Source: Rotaria sp. Silwood1 (lineage: Eukaryota; Rotifera; Eurotatoria; Philodinida; Philodinidae). Taken from it: a stretch of DNA of 64,000 bases. The position numbers and the translations under genes are program-made. Under the pieces are notes generated by a model that was given only the letters and a program-made list of their open reading frames with translations, made no database searches and was not told where the DNA came from. The DNA is taken from NCBI GenBank assembly GCA_905250075.1, contig CAJNOP010000340.1, positions 1-64,000 of the forward strand, written 5' to 3'. Positions 1 to 11,478 of this stretch are shown here, piece after piece. Numbering within the stretch: the stretch's first letter is position 1; each line of letters begins with the position of its first letter.

Positions 1-299
1 GCAAGTTCATTCGTTAGTTGTATGATCAATTTTGAGCGCCACTGTATGTATCTCAAATAGATTCTCTAGGAGAAATATGATCGACTGAGAAATTATATAA
101 TTTAATTGAGTTGTTATCACAACATTTGCAATAAAATAATGGCTTTGGAATAAATTCGCTAGAAAAAAATTAATTCAACCAAAGATTTATTTATGCATGA
201 ACTTATTTGTATCAATCCTGTATAAGACATCATAGTATCACAATAGGAGATATAGGAAAAAAAATATACCGAATTTATAAAAAGTCGCAGTAAATCTCG

Positions 300-678
300 A
301 AAAAATAAGTCTCGGTAGCTCCTCCCATTGTTGTCACCTGAAAATATTATACGTTTCGAAATATGATGCTTTGTTATATAAAGATGCTTGTGCGACGTCG
401 ACTATCACCATCTAAATGGCTTGTTATAATCATAAATGCAGCTCATTGTTGTCTGTTCAGTGTAAATTGATCAGCAATACTTTTCTGAGCAGGAAAGCTA
501 GCAGTAATTCAGACCACTGGAAGAATCGATCCATAGGTTTAAAATATGTTCTTATTGTAGGTGTTTGAATTCACCACAACTATAGCAACATCTTTTGCAG
601 CATTCAAACCCAATGTATCATCCGTTCTGTCATGATCGCCTGTGATCAAACCTTTCATAACTCATTCTTTCTTATCCT
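300..678 (-). pseudogene. Helitron helicase, N-terminal remnant
   Basis: Conceptual translation of the minus strand gives a stretch around 480-390 reading FTLNRQQ, a stop, then AAFMIITSHLDGDS. This resembles the segment just before the Walker A motif of Helitron Pif1-type helicases. A degenerate GGATET-like peptide near 340-310 sits where GGTGKS would be expected, so the nucleotide-binding loop appears destroyed. Several stops interrupt the frame. The rest of the helicase would lie left of the window. Confidence 0.55.
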
Positions 679-1154
679 TCAGCTGTTCTTGCCATTTCGT
701 ACTAAGTTGCACGAAAATGGGTATTGAAAAACGAATGCTACAAGTTGTTGATCGGTAAGATTGATAGATTCACTCAAAGAAGATTGATGATATCCTACAA
801 TAAATTTTATATCATTGTTTTTGATCTTACGGATCACTTTAAAATCATAGTCACGATTCATCTCAGTAAATCGTCCAATATTTTCTACCGTGTCGATATA
901 TTTTTTTCAATACATTTGCTTTCTATTGACTTTTTGGTGGCATTCGTCGTACTAGCTGTGTATTCGTCTAAATTTTCCGGCAGCTCAAGTAAGTCATCAC
1001 TATCGTCCATATCATATTCGCCAGAAATATCTCGATTTACTGGCAAAAGTATCGAACTGATTACGTCATTGCCGACTTGAGACTCAGCAATAACTTGTAG
1101 TAAATATTCATCACGATCTTTTTTGCATTCATGTAAAAGTTGAGTATTTTCCAT
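679..1154 (-). pseudogene. Helitron Rep-helicase linker remnant
   Basis: Two minus-strand reading frames (1154-885 and 861-679) carry the segment that joins Rep and helicase in Helitron proteins. The recognisable core is EYLLQVIAESQVGNDVISSI, followed by an acidic stretch and LDEYTASTTNATKKS. The two pieces lie in different frames, so at least one indel separates them. It continues the frames at 1968-2423 after about 800 bases of less recognisable sequence. Confidence 0.65.
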
Positions 1155-1967
1155 AATCTTTCACGAATACATAGACATAAGTTGCTGCCGAGATTTCAGT
1201 GCATTTTCCTATGTCTTATTGACGTCACAAAGGTGAGCAACGGTGTGTCATGACACAAAAAGGGTGAGAAGAGCTCGACTGTCGGCATGATCTAGTTGAG
1301 GAATTTGAGGAGCATAAAGAATAGATGCATGAAGATAAGTGGTTTCATCATGAAATATGTTGTTGCCAGTGAGTGCTGTTTTTCAAAAGGATAGCGTTTT
1401 TTTGGAGGCCGACCACTTTGGTTAACTTATTCTTCAACTGGTGCCGCAGTCTGGGATAAATATTTCAGATCTGTTGCATTCATTTTTTCTTATATAATTC
1501 ACTGATAAAATCATATAAACACATATCATTTAGAATATCTGAACGATATTGGTAATCAATTCTTGTGTTAACGAGTACGATATTTTTTGTTGTGTTCAGC
1601 CGATTGAATTTGAAAATTTTCTTTGTTATTGTTTTCATCACCATCATATACATCATCGTCTAGCACACCTATATCAAAAAACAATATAACAATTTTGATC
1701 TAATTATGATACTGAAATTCACATAACTTTCACTATTTCTTGCATTCGCATATGCAACAGAAATAATAATCAGAATGTTTTTTTTTATTGTATAGTGTAA
1801 ACAGTGTTATTGTCTTACTAATTACTTGAATTTTACTGAAGCATAAGAAATCTACCTCTTATATCTCGATAAATCTGAATCAATTAGAGCATTCCTTTGA
1901 AGAAGAAAATAGCCAATGACTAAATTTTTAAAGATAAGTTTTTCCTATTTCTTTCTTCATCTTCTTA

Positions 1968-2858
1968 TCATATCTTATGATCAGTTTTTTTTATAACAAG
2001 TACTCCTAATAGATGCAATCTGTGATCAACATACTGACCGTGTACTGAATGTTCCAATTTTTGTTTGGTACATATTTCATTCAATTGAGTTTGTAAATAC
2101 CCTTCAATTTTAATTAAAAAGAGACCTTGAAATTTGTGTGTTGTGTAATGATCATTCCAGTTCATAAGGTAAGGAGCAACTTGAACTCCAGATAGTTCCG
2201 GTTGAGAAGCAAGTCTATTATAACAGTGTAGAACGAGCTTTCGCGACTTCTCGATTGCACTTTTGCTGCTTGTCTGATATGATGAATTCTTAAATGATGT
2301 AATACTTTTTTGTATAAGAGCAAATGTATCATGAAAAGACAGACTTCTCTTTGTCACATTATCCGTAATGTAATAAACACGAACCTTTGCATCGCTGCCA
2401 CTCCAAATAAATTTGATATCCATGTTGGACGACAGGCTGCAATGAGATATTCATTAAAATTATTGATTAATGGATCTGACCGTCGCATATATATATATAT
2501 GATCGGTGTTTGGATCAATCGTCGGAACTGGTACTGACTTGCGTAGCATACGCATTCGACAACTTTTCTTGTCACCTCGATTAGCATTCCAATACTTACA
2601 GCATTTGTCGCTATGTTTGTGAATGTTGCTTGCTTCGACCAGTTGCACTACATATGCACGAAATCGTGCTGAAAAATTAGATGATGACAGATTAGGAGTA
2701 GGTAGGCAAGCTGAAATTAATTTTGATTCCTTATGCAAAGCATTCATAACTAAAATATGATTCATATTTTGTCTGTTTTCATGATTACTATTTCTTACCA
2801 GATGCTGATCGATCATGTGTTGGTGCTTGTAAAAACTTATTTGGCGACGGAGAAACAT
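1968..2858 (-). pseudogene. Helitron Rep domain, C-terminal half, frameshifted
   Basis: Minus-strand frames 2858-2460, 2587-2354 and 2423-1968 together spell the second half of the Helitron replication initiator: NIHKHSDKCCKYWNANRGDK, then RRSDPLINNFNEYLIAACR, then MDIKFIWSGSDAKVRVYY, ending in SGVQVAPYLMNWNDHYTTHKF. The join near 2490 is disrupted by an AT dinucleotide run. In the usual YITDY-type catalytic tyrosine motif this copy reads YYITDN, so one tyrosine looks lost. The assignment is by motif memory; frameshifts show it is inactive. Confidence 0.8.
2486..2501. repeat. (AT)n microsatellite inside Helitron Rep
   Basis: A run of AT dinucleotides about 14 bases long falls between the DPNTDHI and RRSDPLINN segments of the Rep reading frame. 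Its expansion probably contributed to the frameshift there. Confidence 0.7.
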
Positions 2859-3037
2859 GGAAAATCGATGAAGAAGATAGTTGTTTCATTGGTACTGATC
2901 GAGTGCCAGATTCATATATATTTTGTTTCAAGCCTGATAAATCAATGGTACTTATAGCCGCATATATATTATTTCGTGTTAATCGTGGTAGAGTATTCCA
3001 TGTTCTTGCCACTATAATATAAAGCATAAGATAATAT

Positions 3038-3540
3038 TCAAATAAAAACAAAACTCTCTATACCGTCTAAATTCTGAAAGGCACAATTGTCTTTAAATTG
3101 ATCTAAGTCTTCGTTGATAATATCTTCGAGGTATACTTTCAACTTTTCTTGAAAGCTAGCATTTTGAATCTTTTCTTTCATATCAGCTGGCTTCATATCA
3201 TGATCAAACCAAATAAGAAGATGTAGATGAAGAGAGCCTCGTCCTTGATTTTCAACAGTACCAAAATAGGCTTTTATTGGTTCGAGAACACCACCAACAA
3301 TCATAGTATTTAAAATATTGGTAATCAATATATGAAAAAATTTGGCGGTGACAACAGGATGAGAAGCTATAATTTCAGCTCTTTTGTAGGTTGTCATCAG
3401 CTGCTCTATTTGAATGTTGTCTAAATATAACTTGACACCCGCAAAATATAGTGCTACGGGACTGTGAATATCGCTTGATTTAAAGTTAGGAAAATGCTGG
3501 GTAGACCTTGATTATAAATTAGTGCATGGATGCGGGTACA
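3038..3540 (-). pseudogene. Helitron Rep domain, HUH part (Helitron_like_N)
   Basis: The open frame 3397-3038 (119 residues) reads TTYKRAEIIASHPVVTAKFF and later VENQGRGSLHLHLLIWFDHD. The HLH within GSLHLHLLIW is the HUH metal-binding motif of rolling-circle Rep nucleases. Upstream, 3540-3400 continues with SDIHSPVALYFAGVKLYLDN in a shifted frame. In active elements this domain nicks and joins single-stranded DNA at the Helitron ends. Here it is split from the C-terminal part near 3.04 kb, so no functional Rep is made. Confidence 0.88.
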
Positions 3541-3679
3541 TAAAGCCGTACGTGAATGTGCTGAACCCATGAGTCAACCACTGACGGTTTTGATATGATG
3601 CAGCAACTTGTTTAATGTACTGTTGGATTCCCAACTGTAGTTGTTTTTGGAAATATTATTAAGGGTTGTTTCGATATCT

Positions 3680-4684
3680 TTACTGTCCACTACAAAAAAT
3701 AAAACTATGATTCGTTTCAAAACGCCGATCATTGTAAGATAACAGGTAACGTATGTATTCTCGTAATTTTATTTCAACTGGTCGCGATTGATCTTCAGGT
3801 GATCCACGTCCATAACAGAATAGAGTCGGATACAAACCTACTACTAGTTTTGGATTAAAGTATTCATTAACAGGCTTCGAAGAATGAGGAATCAAGTAAA
3901 CACTTTCGGTGTCCATTTGTTCCATTGTTCTGTCATTTTGAATTTTTTGTAATATATAATTAGTAATTTCGTTTGAAGATACCGTCGATCCATTCACGTC
4001 GAGAACACCATTAGAGACAAAATGAGTTATGAAGTAACTTATTTGATAGTAGATCCCACCTTTTGTTAATAGGAACAGTGTCTGAAGTTGTGATTCTGTC
4101 GTATTTGCTAATGAATCGAGAACATATCCAACTCGTTCAGATGAAATTTCTTCATCGCCTATCTTCTGCTCCATCGTTGTCATGATAGATTCAGGTACGT
4201 CGTCCTCAGGTAATTGAACGATATTCTCCAGATTTATCTCAACGCTTTGATAGAGCACATTATGTTTCTTCAGCCAGCACAATGCTTGAATAATTTTTTT
4301 CAAGCGTACTGTTAGGATTTTTTTAAGATGAATGCGTTCAGGAGAATGAGCTCCGACAAAGATCACCTTAAATGTGTCACACAGATCGTCAAGTGTAAAT
4401 AGTAAACTTTTAACGATGTTTGGTACATTTTGAAGAAAGGTAATGCTGACTGGGCATTTGTAATTAGTAGAATAATATGGCGAATAAAGTTTTATCACAC
4501 AGCTATTGTGACGGTAAAGTGATATGAGCTTTTCTTCTGAAACTGTAAGTCCTTGCAATTCAGCAGGTACATCACCTAACCACATATTATTAACCTGTAA
4601 AAACTTAGGAATATGTTTCTTCGACAAAGCATCGAGACATTTTTGGCAAAGCGTATACATGTTCACATTGTTTTGTTGAGACAA
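3680..4684 (-). pseudogene. Helitron protein, DUF6570-like region
   Basis: A 334-residue open frame, the longest piece of this Helitron. Its start carries CQKCLDALSKKHIPKFLQVN, then NNMWLGDVPAELQGLTVSEE and LISLYRHNSCVIK. This is the conserved segment before Rep in many animal Helitrons, annotated as DUF6570. The C-terminal part (YFNPKLVVGLYPTLFCYGRG) leads into the Rep domain. The function of the region is unknown. The frame closes at a stop near 3680, about 140 bases before Rep resumes, so this is a fragment of a longer polyprotein rather than a separate gene. Confidence 0.75.
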
Positions 4685-4749
4685 GCCCTTGGCATATAGG
4701 TTAATATCATTCTCAAAATAGAAAGATCGTTAATTCAAGGTTGAAGAGC

Positions 4750-5443
4750 CTGAAATAATGAAAAATTGTACATGAATTTTCAAATTTTGACAAATATATA
4801 TTACTTTGACCATCAACTTCTGTACTGGCATACGAATGTTCTAAACTGCACAGGTAACATCGACCAGTGCTGACTTTGACATTCACTGTAGAAATTGTTG
4901 CAAAAATGTCTCTTTCAGATCACGAGAAATCGGTTCAGGCCATGGCGGAGAAATGGAAGTTTTCCTTTTCTTTGTGACATTTTCGTTTTGTGTAAGATTA
5001 CCCATGCTGTTACCATCAAGAGACGCGTTATCTTCCGTTTCATTTAACAGAATATAACTATTTTCTTCTTCAGCAGCAATATTGTCAGAAGCACGTTTTT
5101 CAAGTTTCTTTTTGGTTCTAATTGTTTGGTTTTATTTCATCTGCTGTTTGAGTCGAATCTGACGTTACTCGTCTGTTTCATTCATTCGATTGGATTGAGT
5201 TCGTTGTCTTGTCTTCTCAAGTCGATTTTGACGCTGTTCTTCTGTGCCATTCGTTCGCCTCAACTGACTTCGATTGTTTTGCTTTTCAAGTCGTTTCTGA
5301 CGTTGGTCATCTGTCTCGTTCGTTCGAGTGGAACGAGCCCATTCTCTTTTCTTTGCAAGTCGGTTTTGATGTTGCTTCTCTATGTCATTCTGTTCTTTTT
5401 GCATTGCACCTTGAATGCTTGATTGAACGGAGTCATTTTCCAT
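4750..5443 (-). pseudogene. Helitron protein, Arg/Glu-rich repeats and Cys segment
   Basis: The frame 5443-5165 encodes about four imperfect copies of a unit close to RTNETDEQRQKRLEKQ, highly charged and probably helical. Such RLEKQ-type repeats commonly precede the Cys-rich segment in OTU-Helitrons. Downstream (about 5150-4750) the translation continues with KRKTSISPWPEPISRDLKET and, past a stop, a TCAV-type segment matching the position of a conserved TCAVCN motif. Function unknown; possibly nucleic-acid binding. Broken by stops. Confidence 0.6.
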
Positions 5444-5731
5444 GTTGCTTTCACTTCGTAAGCGTCTCCTAGGAGGAGGCTGAAATTCAGAAATTCATAT
5501 TTGAGTAGCAGCGTTGTTCTTAAATGTTTTCTATTCAGAAGTCTAAAGAAAATCGAAAATTTCTCACTTTTTCATTTTTGCAGAGTAATAACGTACCGTA
5601 ACAGTTGACGTTGATTGATTGCTATTATCAAACTTATAATGCATCGCTGGCGGCATAAGGGGAACAAAATGGTTTGGACTCAATGCACCATGATTTGCCT
5701 CTCGAGCATCTTTTTCATTCTTGATGTGGGA

Positions 5732-6420
5732 TCACAAAATTGTGATCTCACATTTAGTATTGAGAGATGGAGCAGGTGTAAAGTCATTATTCAGAAACGC
5801 CCTCTCTTCTCGAAAGTCAATTTTTGGATAAATAATCCGTATATTGCATTTAAGTACACTGCATAGAGCATGAATCTTGTACAATTCTGAAAACATATGT
5901 TTTTTGTGTATAGATTGGATAGCAATGTTCAGAGATTCGACGAATTGTGAATATCTGTTTGAATAATAAGTTTCATTCGTCATAAGTTCAATAATGGTTC
6001 GAACTAAAAAATTGTTTCAAAATAGATGATAAAACAACATACACGAAAAATAAACCTATATACAATGGAATTCTCTTATCCTCACTATTGAATTATTCAT
6101 TAAAGGAAGAATAGAACCATTCAAACAGTTTCCATCGCCACTAACTTCGACTGGAACAAGAGGACGTATATTACCGGTAGCTTTTTCAAGATATTTCGTA
6201 GCTACTACATCTACAATGTGTTTTGTCTTATCAAAAACTTGATTCCGATGAAATTGAATTGCTTTCATAATTGATTCAATCTACAAGACACTGTTTATAG
6301 TTCAAGTGTTACTCAAACAAACTTACTTGTCGAATCCATTGTACAACAAGAGCAATTTCGTCATGATGCATGACAGTTTCCAGTTTTTCACATTTGACCT
6401 TTACCACCTTGAGGATCAGC
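5732..6420 (-). pseudogene. OTU-like cysteine protease region of Helitron
   Basis: Minus-strand frames 6268-6056 and 5983-5732. The first carries VPVEVSGDGNCLNGSI, corresponding to the OTU protease D-G-N-C active-site loop (C is the nucleophile). The second carries HALCSVLKCNIRIIYPKIDF, a segment typical of the later part of this domain. Just upstream, VMHHDEIALVVQWIRQ (about 6400-6320) is followed by GTAAGT and rejoins near 6278 after a TTGTAG, which looks like a small intron. OTU domains are known in Helentron-type Helitrons. The pieces are frame-disrupted. The catalytic histidine was not located. Confidence 0.72.
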
Positions 6421-7276
6421 GAAATCCATCCTCCGTATTGCTATCCCACACGTCTCGGAAACAGCTGGCATTGATAATATTGTATAAGCACTATGGTAGC
6501 ACCCGGCGTTATCACAGCATATGCAAGCTTGCTCAATTGAACTATTATGTACTTTTAATCTTGGCAATACATCAGTAACGGTTGCGACGACAAGTTTACT
6601 GTCTTGTGAGCATTGATCGATCACATGGACAAACATTGTATATTCGAAATCGTTGGAATTTGGCGTTAAAATAACAAAAATAAATGTATGTTACGAGATT
6701 TACATATATTATTAATGTTTATAAAAAACTGGTCGTACTCTATGTTTCTATAATAATGACTCGTTATCTAAATAATTTGTTCTCTATTACGGGGGGTTCT
6801 ATAGAAAATTCACAATTTGCACATCCATAGCATCGAAGAGACTATTTACCGTTGAATTAGCTAAGAGTTCCACTATAGCATGAGCATCGTCACATAAAAT
6901 GTTAATAACGGATTAATTAGAATATTACTTCTGAAATTATCTTAATGGTGTTCGAAGTCTTTCTAATGTTTCATTTTAACGCAAAGAAAGTGTTCCGCAC
7001 ATTTAGATCACGAGCTTCCGATCTCATGATTGATTTACAAATAGAAGAAAAGCTCAATGTGTAGTACGAAATACTTTCATAGAATGATTACACATTACAC
7101 TCATTTCAAAAATAGTCATCAGTAAGCCTTGTTTTTGAAAAAAGAAATTCGTAAAATGCAAAGCATGATCTTGAAATGTATCAACAAACAAAATAAATAA
7201 CTTTCTAGAGCACTTTGAGCTGAAAGTATAAGAAGGATAAATATTACTTAGAAATGAAAAAAGAAATTTCACATGC

Positions 7277-7306
7277 AGGGTGTCCCATAAGTCACTGAAC
7301 AACTTT
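7277..7306. repeat. mariner left terminal inverted repeat
   Basis: Thirty bases matching the reverse complement of 8530-8559 except at two positions. Likely transposase-binding site. Confidence 0.9.
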
Positions 7307-7397
7307 CAAATCTTTTTTATTTTCAACCATATGAAGTAACAATGAAAGAACATCATGTAATTATACAACAGTTAAATGTACTCATGATACAAAAAAA

Positions 7398-8456
7398 TTA
7401 AGATGAAAGAAAGTGTCCGTCTTTTTCTAAACAGGCACCAAGTCGTTGGACCACAGAATGACATACCTTTCGGCACATGACTTTAGTTACTCCTTCGCAG
7501 GCTTCCCGAATTCTGTTCTGAAGTTGCGTAGTTGAAGTACAAGGTTCCTTGAATACAATGTCCTTGAGATATCCCCAAAGAAAAAAATCACAGGGTGTTA
7601 AATCGGGCGAACGCGCTGGCCAGTCGAAAGGCCCGCGTCTACCGATCCAGCGACCAGGAAATTTTTCATCAAGCCACTCACGTACTATAACAGCATAATG
7701 AGGTGCTGCTCCATCATGTTGAAAGTACAGTCTCTTGCGTTGCAATTGAGGCCATGCATAATCCACTAACATTTGTTTGTACGTTAAACCGGTGACCGTT
7801 TCGTCGAAAAAGTAAGGACCAATGAGACCACCAGAAGTTATACTACACCATACCATGACACTTTGTTCCGTATTTGGCAAGCTAAATTTTATATTAGGAT
7901 TTTCAGTGGACCAGTAGGTACAATTGTGACGATTAACTGTTCCGTTTCTGCTAAACTTGCACTCGTCGCTCCAAAGAATATGGTCAACCAATTGCGGATC
8001 ACTACTGAATTTTTCAAGCCATATTTCACAAAATTGACTGCGTCTATCGAAATCATCTTCGTTCAGGTCGACAATTAGAGTTGGATGATAGGGTTTTAAT
8101 TGTAGTTTCTCCATAGCAGCATGATATCGACTTTTGCTAATACCAGCGTCAGCAGCGCCTTGTCGAACCGATAATCATGGCTGGGCACCCACCATGTCTT
8201 CGATTTCCTGTAACTTCTCTTCTGTTAAAACTGTTGTTGGTCGACCCGTGTGAGATAAATCTGCTACACTTCCTGTTTCATTAAATCTCTGGTTCACAGC
8301 TGTAATTGTCGCTAAAGCTGGAGAATGTGTGTTAAATTGATGTTTCCATTGTCTTTGGACCTCGTGTACATTGCCAAATTTTGAGAAAAGTCGCACCATC
8401 GCGACTCGTTCTTCTAAAGTTCGAGCCATAGACATTTCAAATACTTGTTTCAGCAA
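7398..8456 (-). pseudogene. mariner transposase with one in-frame TGA
   Basis: One continuous minus-strand frame of 353 codons, start ATG at 8456, stop at 7398, interrupted only by TGA at 8177-8175 (residue 94). The N-terminal part (MARTLEERVAMVRLFSKFGN, then a second HTH ending in TGRPTTVLTEEKL) is the paired-like DNA-binding region. The catalytic part shows the aspartates in ILWSDECKF, FQHDGAAPH and RSPDLTPCDFFLWG. Counting between the second and third catalytic aspartates gives 41 residues, hence DD41D (the group that includes rosa in insects). Enzyme role: cut-and-paste transposition of the element. The codons on both sides of the TGA remain readable, so one substitution alone appears to have inactivated it. 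Confidence 0.93.
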
Positions 8457-8529
8457 ACTAACTTGTATACTATCTAAAACAAAAACATTGAGTTAGGTCC
8501 ATCCAAAGATAAGAAATAAATTCATCTGC

Positions 8530-8559
8530 AAAGTCGTTCAGTGATTTATGGGACACCCT
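8530..8559. repeat. mariner right terminal inverted repeat
   Basis: Partner of the left repeat at 7277-7306, reading outward as AGGGTGTCCCATAAATCACT on the minus strand. Confidence 0.9.
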
Positions 8560-11478
8560 ATATATTATTTATTTACTTTTTTCACAGTTACGTCCGCTTT
8601 CACTCTCTTCTTTGTCATCTTCTTCAACGAGATCTTGCTTTCGGCCTCTAACAATAATGTCATCTTGTTCTTGATCATAATTAACCAGTGCAGTATTATT
8701 CAAATCTTGTTTTCTTTTACGTGAAACGACAGTGATGTGCCACGTTATTCTCCGCTTTAAAAAAAATTGGTTTGGTCTTCCCTATACTTAACAGGAAGCC
8801 ATCCAAAATAAAAAAGCAACTTTATTGGTGAATTTTCTTTGAGATTTAGACGAAATATTTTACAAACATCCATTTTGTTATAAGATAGAATGTTCTAGCT
8901 TTTTTCTGTTTTTCGTTTTTACTCGATGCAATGCTGAATTCCAATACAAAATTTGCCTTACATTTGTATTCAGTCATATAATTTTATATTATAGTATAAA
9001 AATACAAATCGTAGCAGGTACTACTCAATGACATAAATTTTTATATTCAATGTCTCTGAAGTAAGTTTACCCAACAGGAGAAATATTTATGAACTGTGGC
9101 GATTAGAAAAAAGGTCAAGAAAATCAGATATATTTACTTCATGACAAAATCTAAATTCAAGTAAATTGCGTCTTCTCCCAAAACATCTAAAACACTCTCC
9201 CTTCCGCTGTCTTGATTAACTGATCGTAAGTGATGGGATTTCCAAGCTTGAATAGCATCATAAGCAAGAGTAAACTTGTACATTTTTCGTTTAACTTCTT
9301 CTTCGTCATCTTTACTATTGTCGATTGCTCGATTGATATCTTGTAATGTTAGTGCGAGATATAAGCACTCAGAGCATATTTGATCATGTTCATGGTCAGA
9401 ACATGGCACTGAAAAAGAATTAGACATGGGATCACTGAGCGAAAAGCATATACAATGCTCAAGAACACGTGATGTACGTGTCACATTAGCTTTGAAGTCC
9501 GATTTCAAATATTGTTTGCTTTTCCTTATATTATTGACAAGACGATGGCGTTCACTTGTATCCAGAGTAAGGCCATTAATTAATTCTATAATATTGTCGA
9601 ATACTTCACTATCATTAGTAGCACAATAATTTAAACCGCTAACTGCTCGTCTCGTAGATGCTTTGCATTCAGCTAAAATTTTAAATAGACTTTTTTCATG
9701 AAGAACAGAAAATTCGAAAAAATATTCTGTAGTTTATTTATAATACTGCATTATGATATGTGTGGAATCAAAATTTCGGATTGTATCCGGGAAATATAAC
9801 TTTGTGATATCAGATAATGTAAGTGTCCGCTCCTCAAATGGGATATCTGTACATACATAATTGCTCAAAATAAAATTGATGAAATGTTCAACTTGTACTG
9901 GTTCAAATCGGCACACAACACGAGGAGGACGTTGAATTAATGTGCCTGAACCTGCCTGAGTAGCATATAATCGAGCAGCGAGATATCGATAATAAGTAAT
10001 GTTCAGAATAAATGATTGTATAATTGAAAAATTTATTTTAGGCGCTACATTTGATAATATAGACCGACGCGTATACGAATTTTCGGCATTCTCATAAGCT
10101 TCTACAATGCCATTCATTACAGGTACCAGCTGCCGATCATATACAGTTCTGTTCGACTCTATAAAGAGAAAAGTATTCTATGAAATCTTGAAACGTTGTT
10201 AGTTATCATTTTCAAAAAAGAATAGATCTTGTCTCACATTATGTGAATCATCGTGAGCTAAAAATTTCATAATATGTTGAATTAAATTGAGAGTCGATGC
10301 GAGAAAATTTGCTTTTGATTGTTTTTGGAGTTTGTGATATGCATTAGTTATTTTTATTTCTTTTTTTGATTCACATAAGTACAAAGCTTCATACCGTAAT
10401 TCCCTTTTTTTCTTATCTAAAATTGCCATTCATTCACTACTGCTGTTGGGTGACTAATTTAAAAGAAATTGTTCATAACCATCATGAGATCGAGTATCAT
10501 CAGTATCGTTATCGCTAAATGCGATGTTAGCGAGACCTTCCAAAGTCTTTTTATGTTTTTCAATCTTTTGAATATCAATATGCGCTGTTAAAGACTGGTG
10601 GCAACCACAACAAATTGTTTTGCCGTAAGAATGAGAAATATTCAATATTTCAAAAGTAGTCAAAGCTTGAATAGGATTAATATTACGTTCAGATCCATTC
10701 TATTATATATGAAAATTACAGTGTGGTTACACACCGCAACAAATTTAATGAAAATCTTACAGGTGTTGGCTTCTGAAGCGACATACACAACCAGTATTTT
10801 ATATAAGATAAGATCGAATATTTTTTCAGAAGTTTTTTCTTGTGTGCAGAACAAACAAACGTAGAATATAATGAGAGACGATCTTGATAAAAACGATAGT
10901 CAGAAAGCAATAGAATTTTAATAAGTGAGCTTGCACCTGGAAAACATTTCATATGATTTTCTTCATATCGAAGATCAGATAATGTCATAGCATCGTTGCT
11001 ACAGATTCCTTGGTTTGAAAAGAAACATTTTTGTTCAAACATTTTCTTATCTAAAATAATTTTAAAAGAATCAGAAAATCCAAATCACATTCAGGCAAAG
11101 CATGTGGGATTCGTTTACGCTTAGTTTTTCATTTGTATCAGGAAATAGAGTCTTTCTCAAAAATTCTCTAAGCAGGTTAGGATCGCGCAAAATAGTCGTT
11201 GAGCTCTTGTTTTGAGAAATGTGTACGTTTCGGTAAATTCTATCAAATCGAATACTTGGACATGTCAGATGGATGATATCGAACGAGCTCAAAACCTAAT
11301 GCATGGGTCATATTGTTCTTGTGAGATATTCTTTCTTCATTAACATGCTGTTATACGACGTCCTCACAACTATTTTGTAATGATGTTTTTTTAAGTTTAT
11401 GCATGAAAAGAAATTTAGGTAGTGAATAATAAAATCAATTAAGAAATGTGAAAAATAAAAGTTTTCGTTAAGAGTGTT

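Larger units (their letters stand above)
1..6420 (-). mobile_element. Decayed Helitron, left part outside window
   Basis: A rolling-circle transposon lies on the minus strand. Reading right to left, its parts come in the order OTU-type cysteine protease region (about 6.4-5.7 kb), Arg/Glu-rich repeats (5.4-5.2 kb), a DUF6570-like region (4.7-3.7 kb), the Helitron Rep/HUH domain (3.5-2.0 kb) and the start of a Pif1-like helicase (below 0.7 kb). This order is that of OTU-carrying Helitrons (the Helentron group). Every part is broken by stops or frameshifts, so the copy is dead. The rest of the helicase and the 3' terminus lie beyond position 1. I could not recognise a 5' terminus; protein-level similarity stops near 6.4 kb, where another transposon-like gene begins. 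Confidence 0.85.
7277..8559 (-). mobile_element. Tc1/mariner element, DD41D type, 1283 bp
   Basis: Terminal inverted repeats of about 30 bp with two mismatches bound the element: AGGGTGTCCCATAAGTCACT at the left and the complement of AGGGTGTCCCATAAATCACT at the right. A single transposase frame fills it on the minus strand. Both ends are flanked by AT (AT-GCAGGG at the left, CACCCT-AT at the right) rather than a clean TA duplication. It lies inside the CDNAGCYH-type gene, so it is younger than that gene. Close agreement of its TIRs and the single lesion in its gene indicate a fairly recent insertion. Confidence 0.92.
6388..11292 (-). pseudogene. Broken transposon-like gene (CDNAGCYH family), split by mariner
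   Basis: Minus-strand fragments in collinear order: 11292-11071, 11042-10716, 10663-10454, 10429-10199, 10117-9734, 9508-9134, about 8760-8580, then after the mariner 6636-6388. Key peptides are NVAPKINFSIIQSFILN and RVVCRFEPVQVEHFINFILS (10117-9734), CSECLYLALTLQDINRAI and AIQAWKSHHLRSVNQDSGRE (9508-9134), WHITVVSRKRKQ (near 8750), and CICCDNAGCYHSAYTI with MDFADPQGGKG (6636-6388). I recall this architecture from uncharacterised invertebrate proteins that often occur in many copies, and the D-N-A-G-C-Y-H segment suggests a nuclease-like fold, but I cannot name the family. Some gaps may be introns; stops and the mariner make it non-functional. Confidence 0.55.

Noticed and set aside
724..1080. 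Plus-strand 118-codon frame
   Set aside because: Antisense shadow of the Helitron linker fragments on the minus strand.
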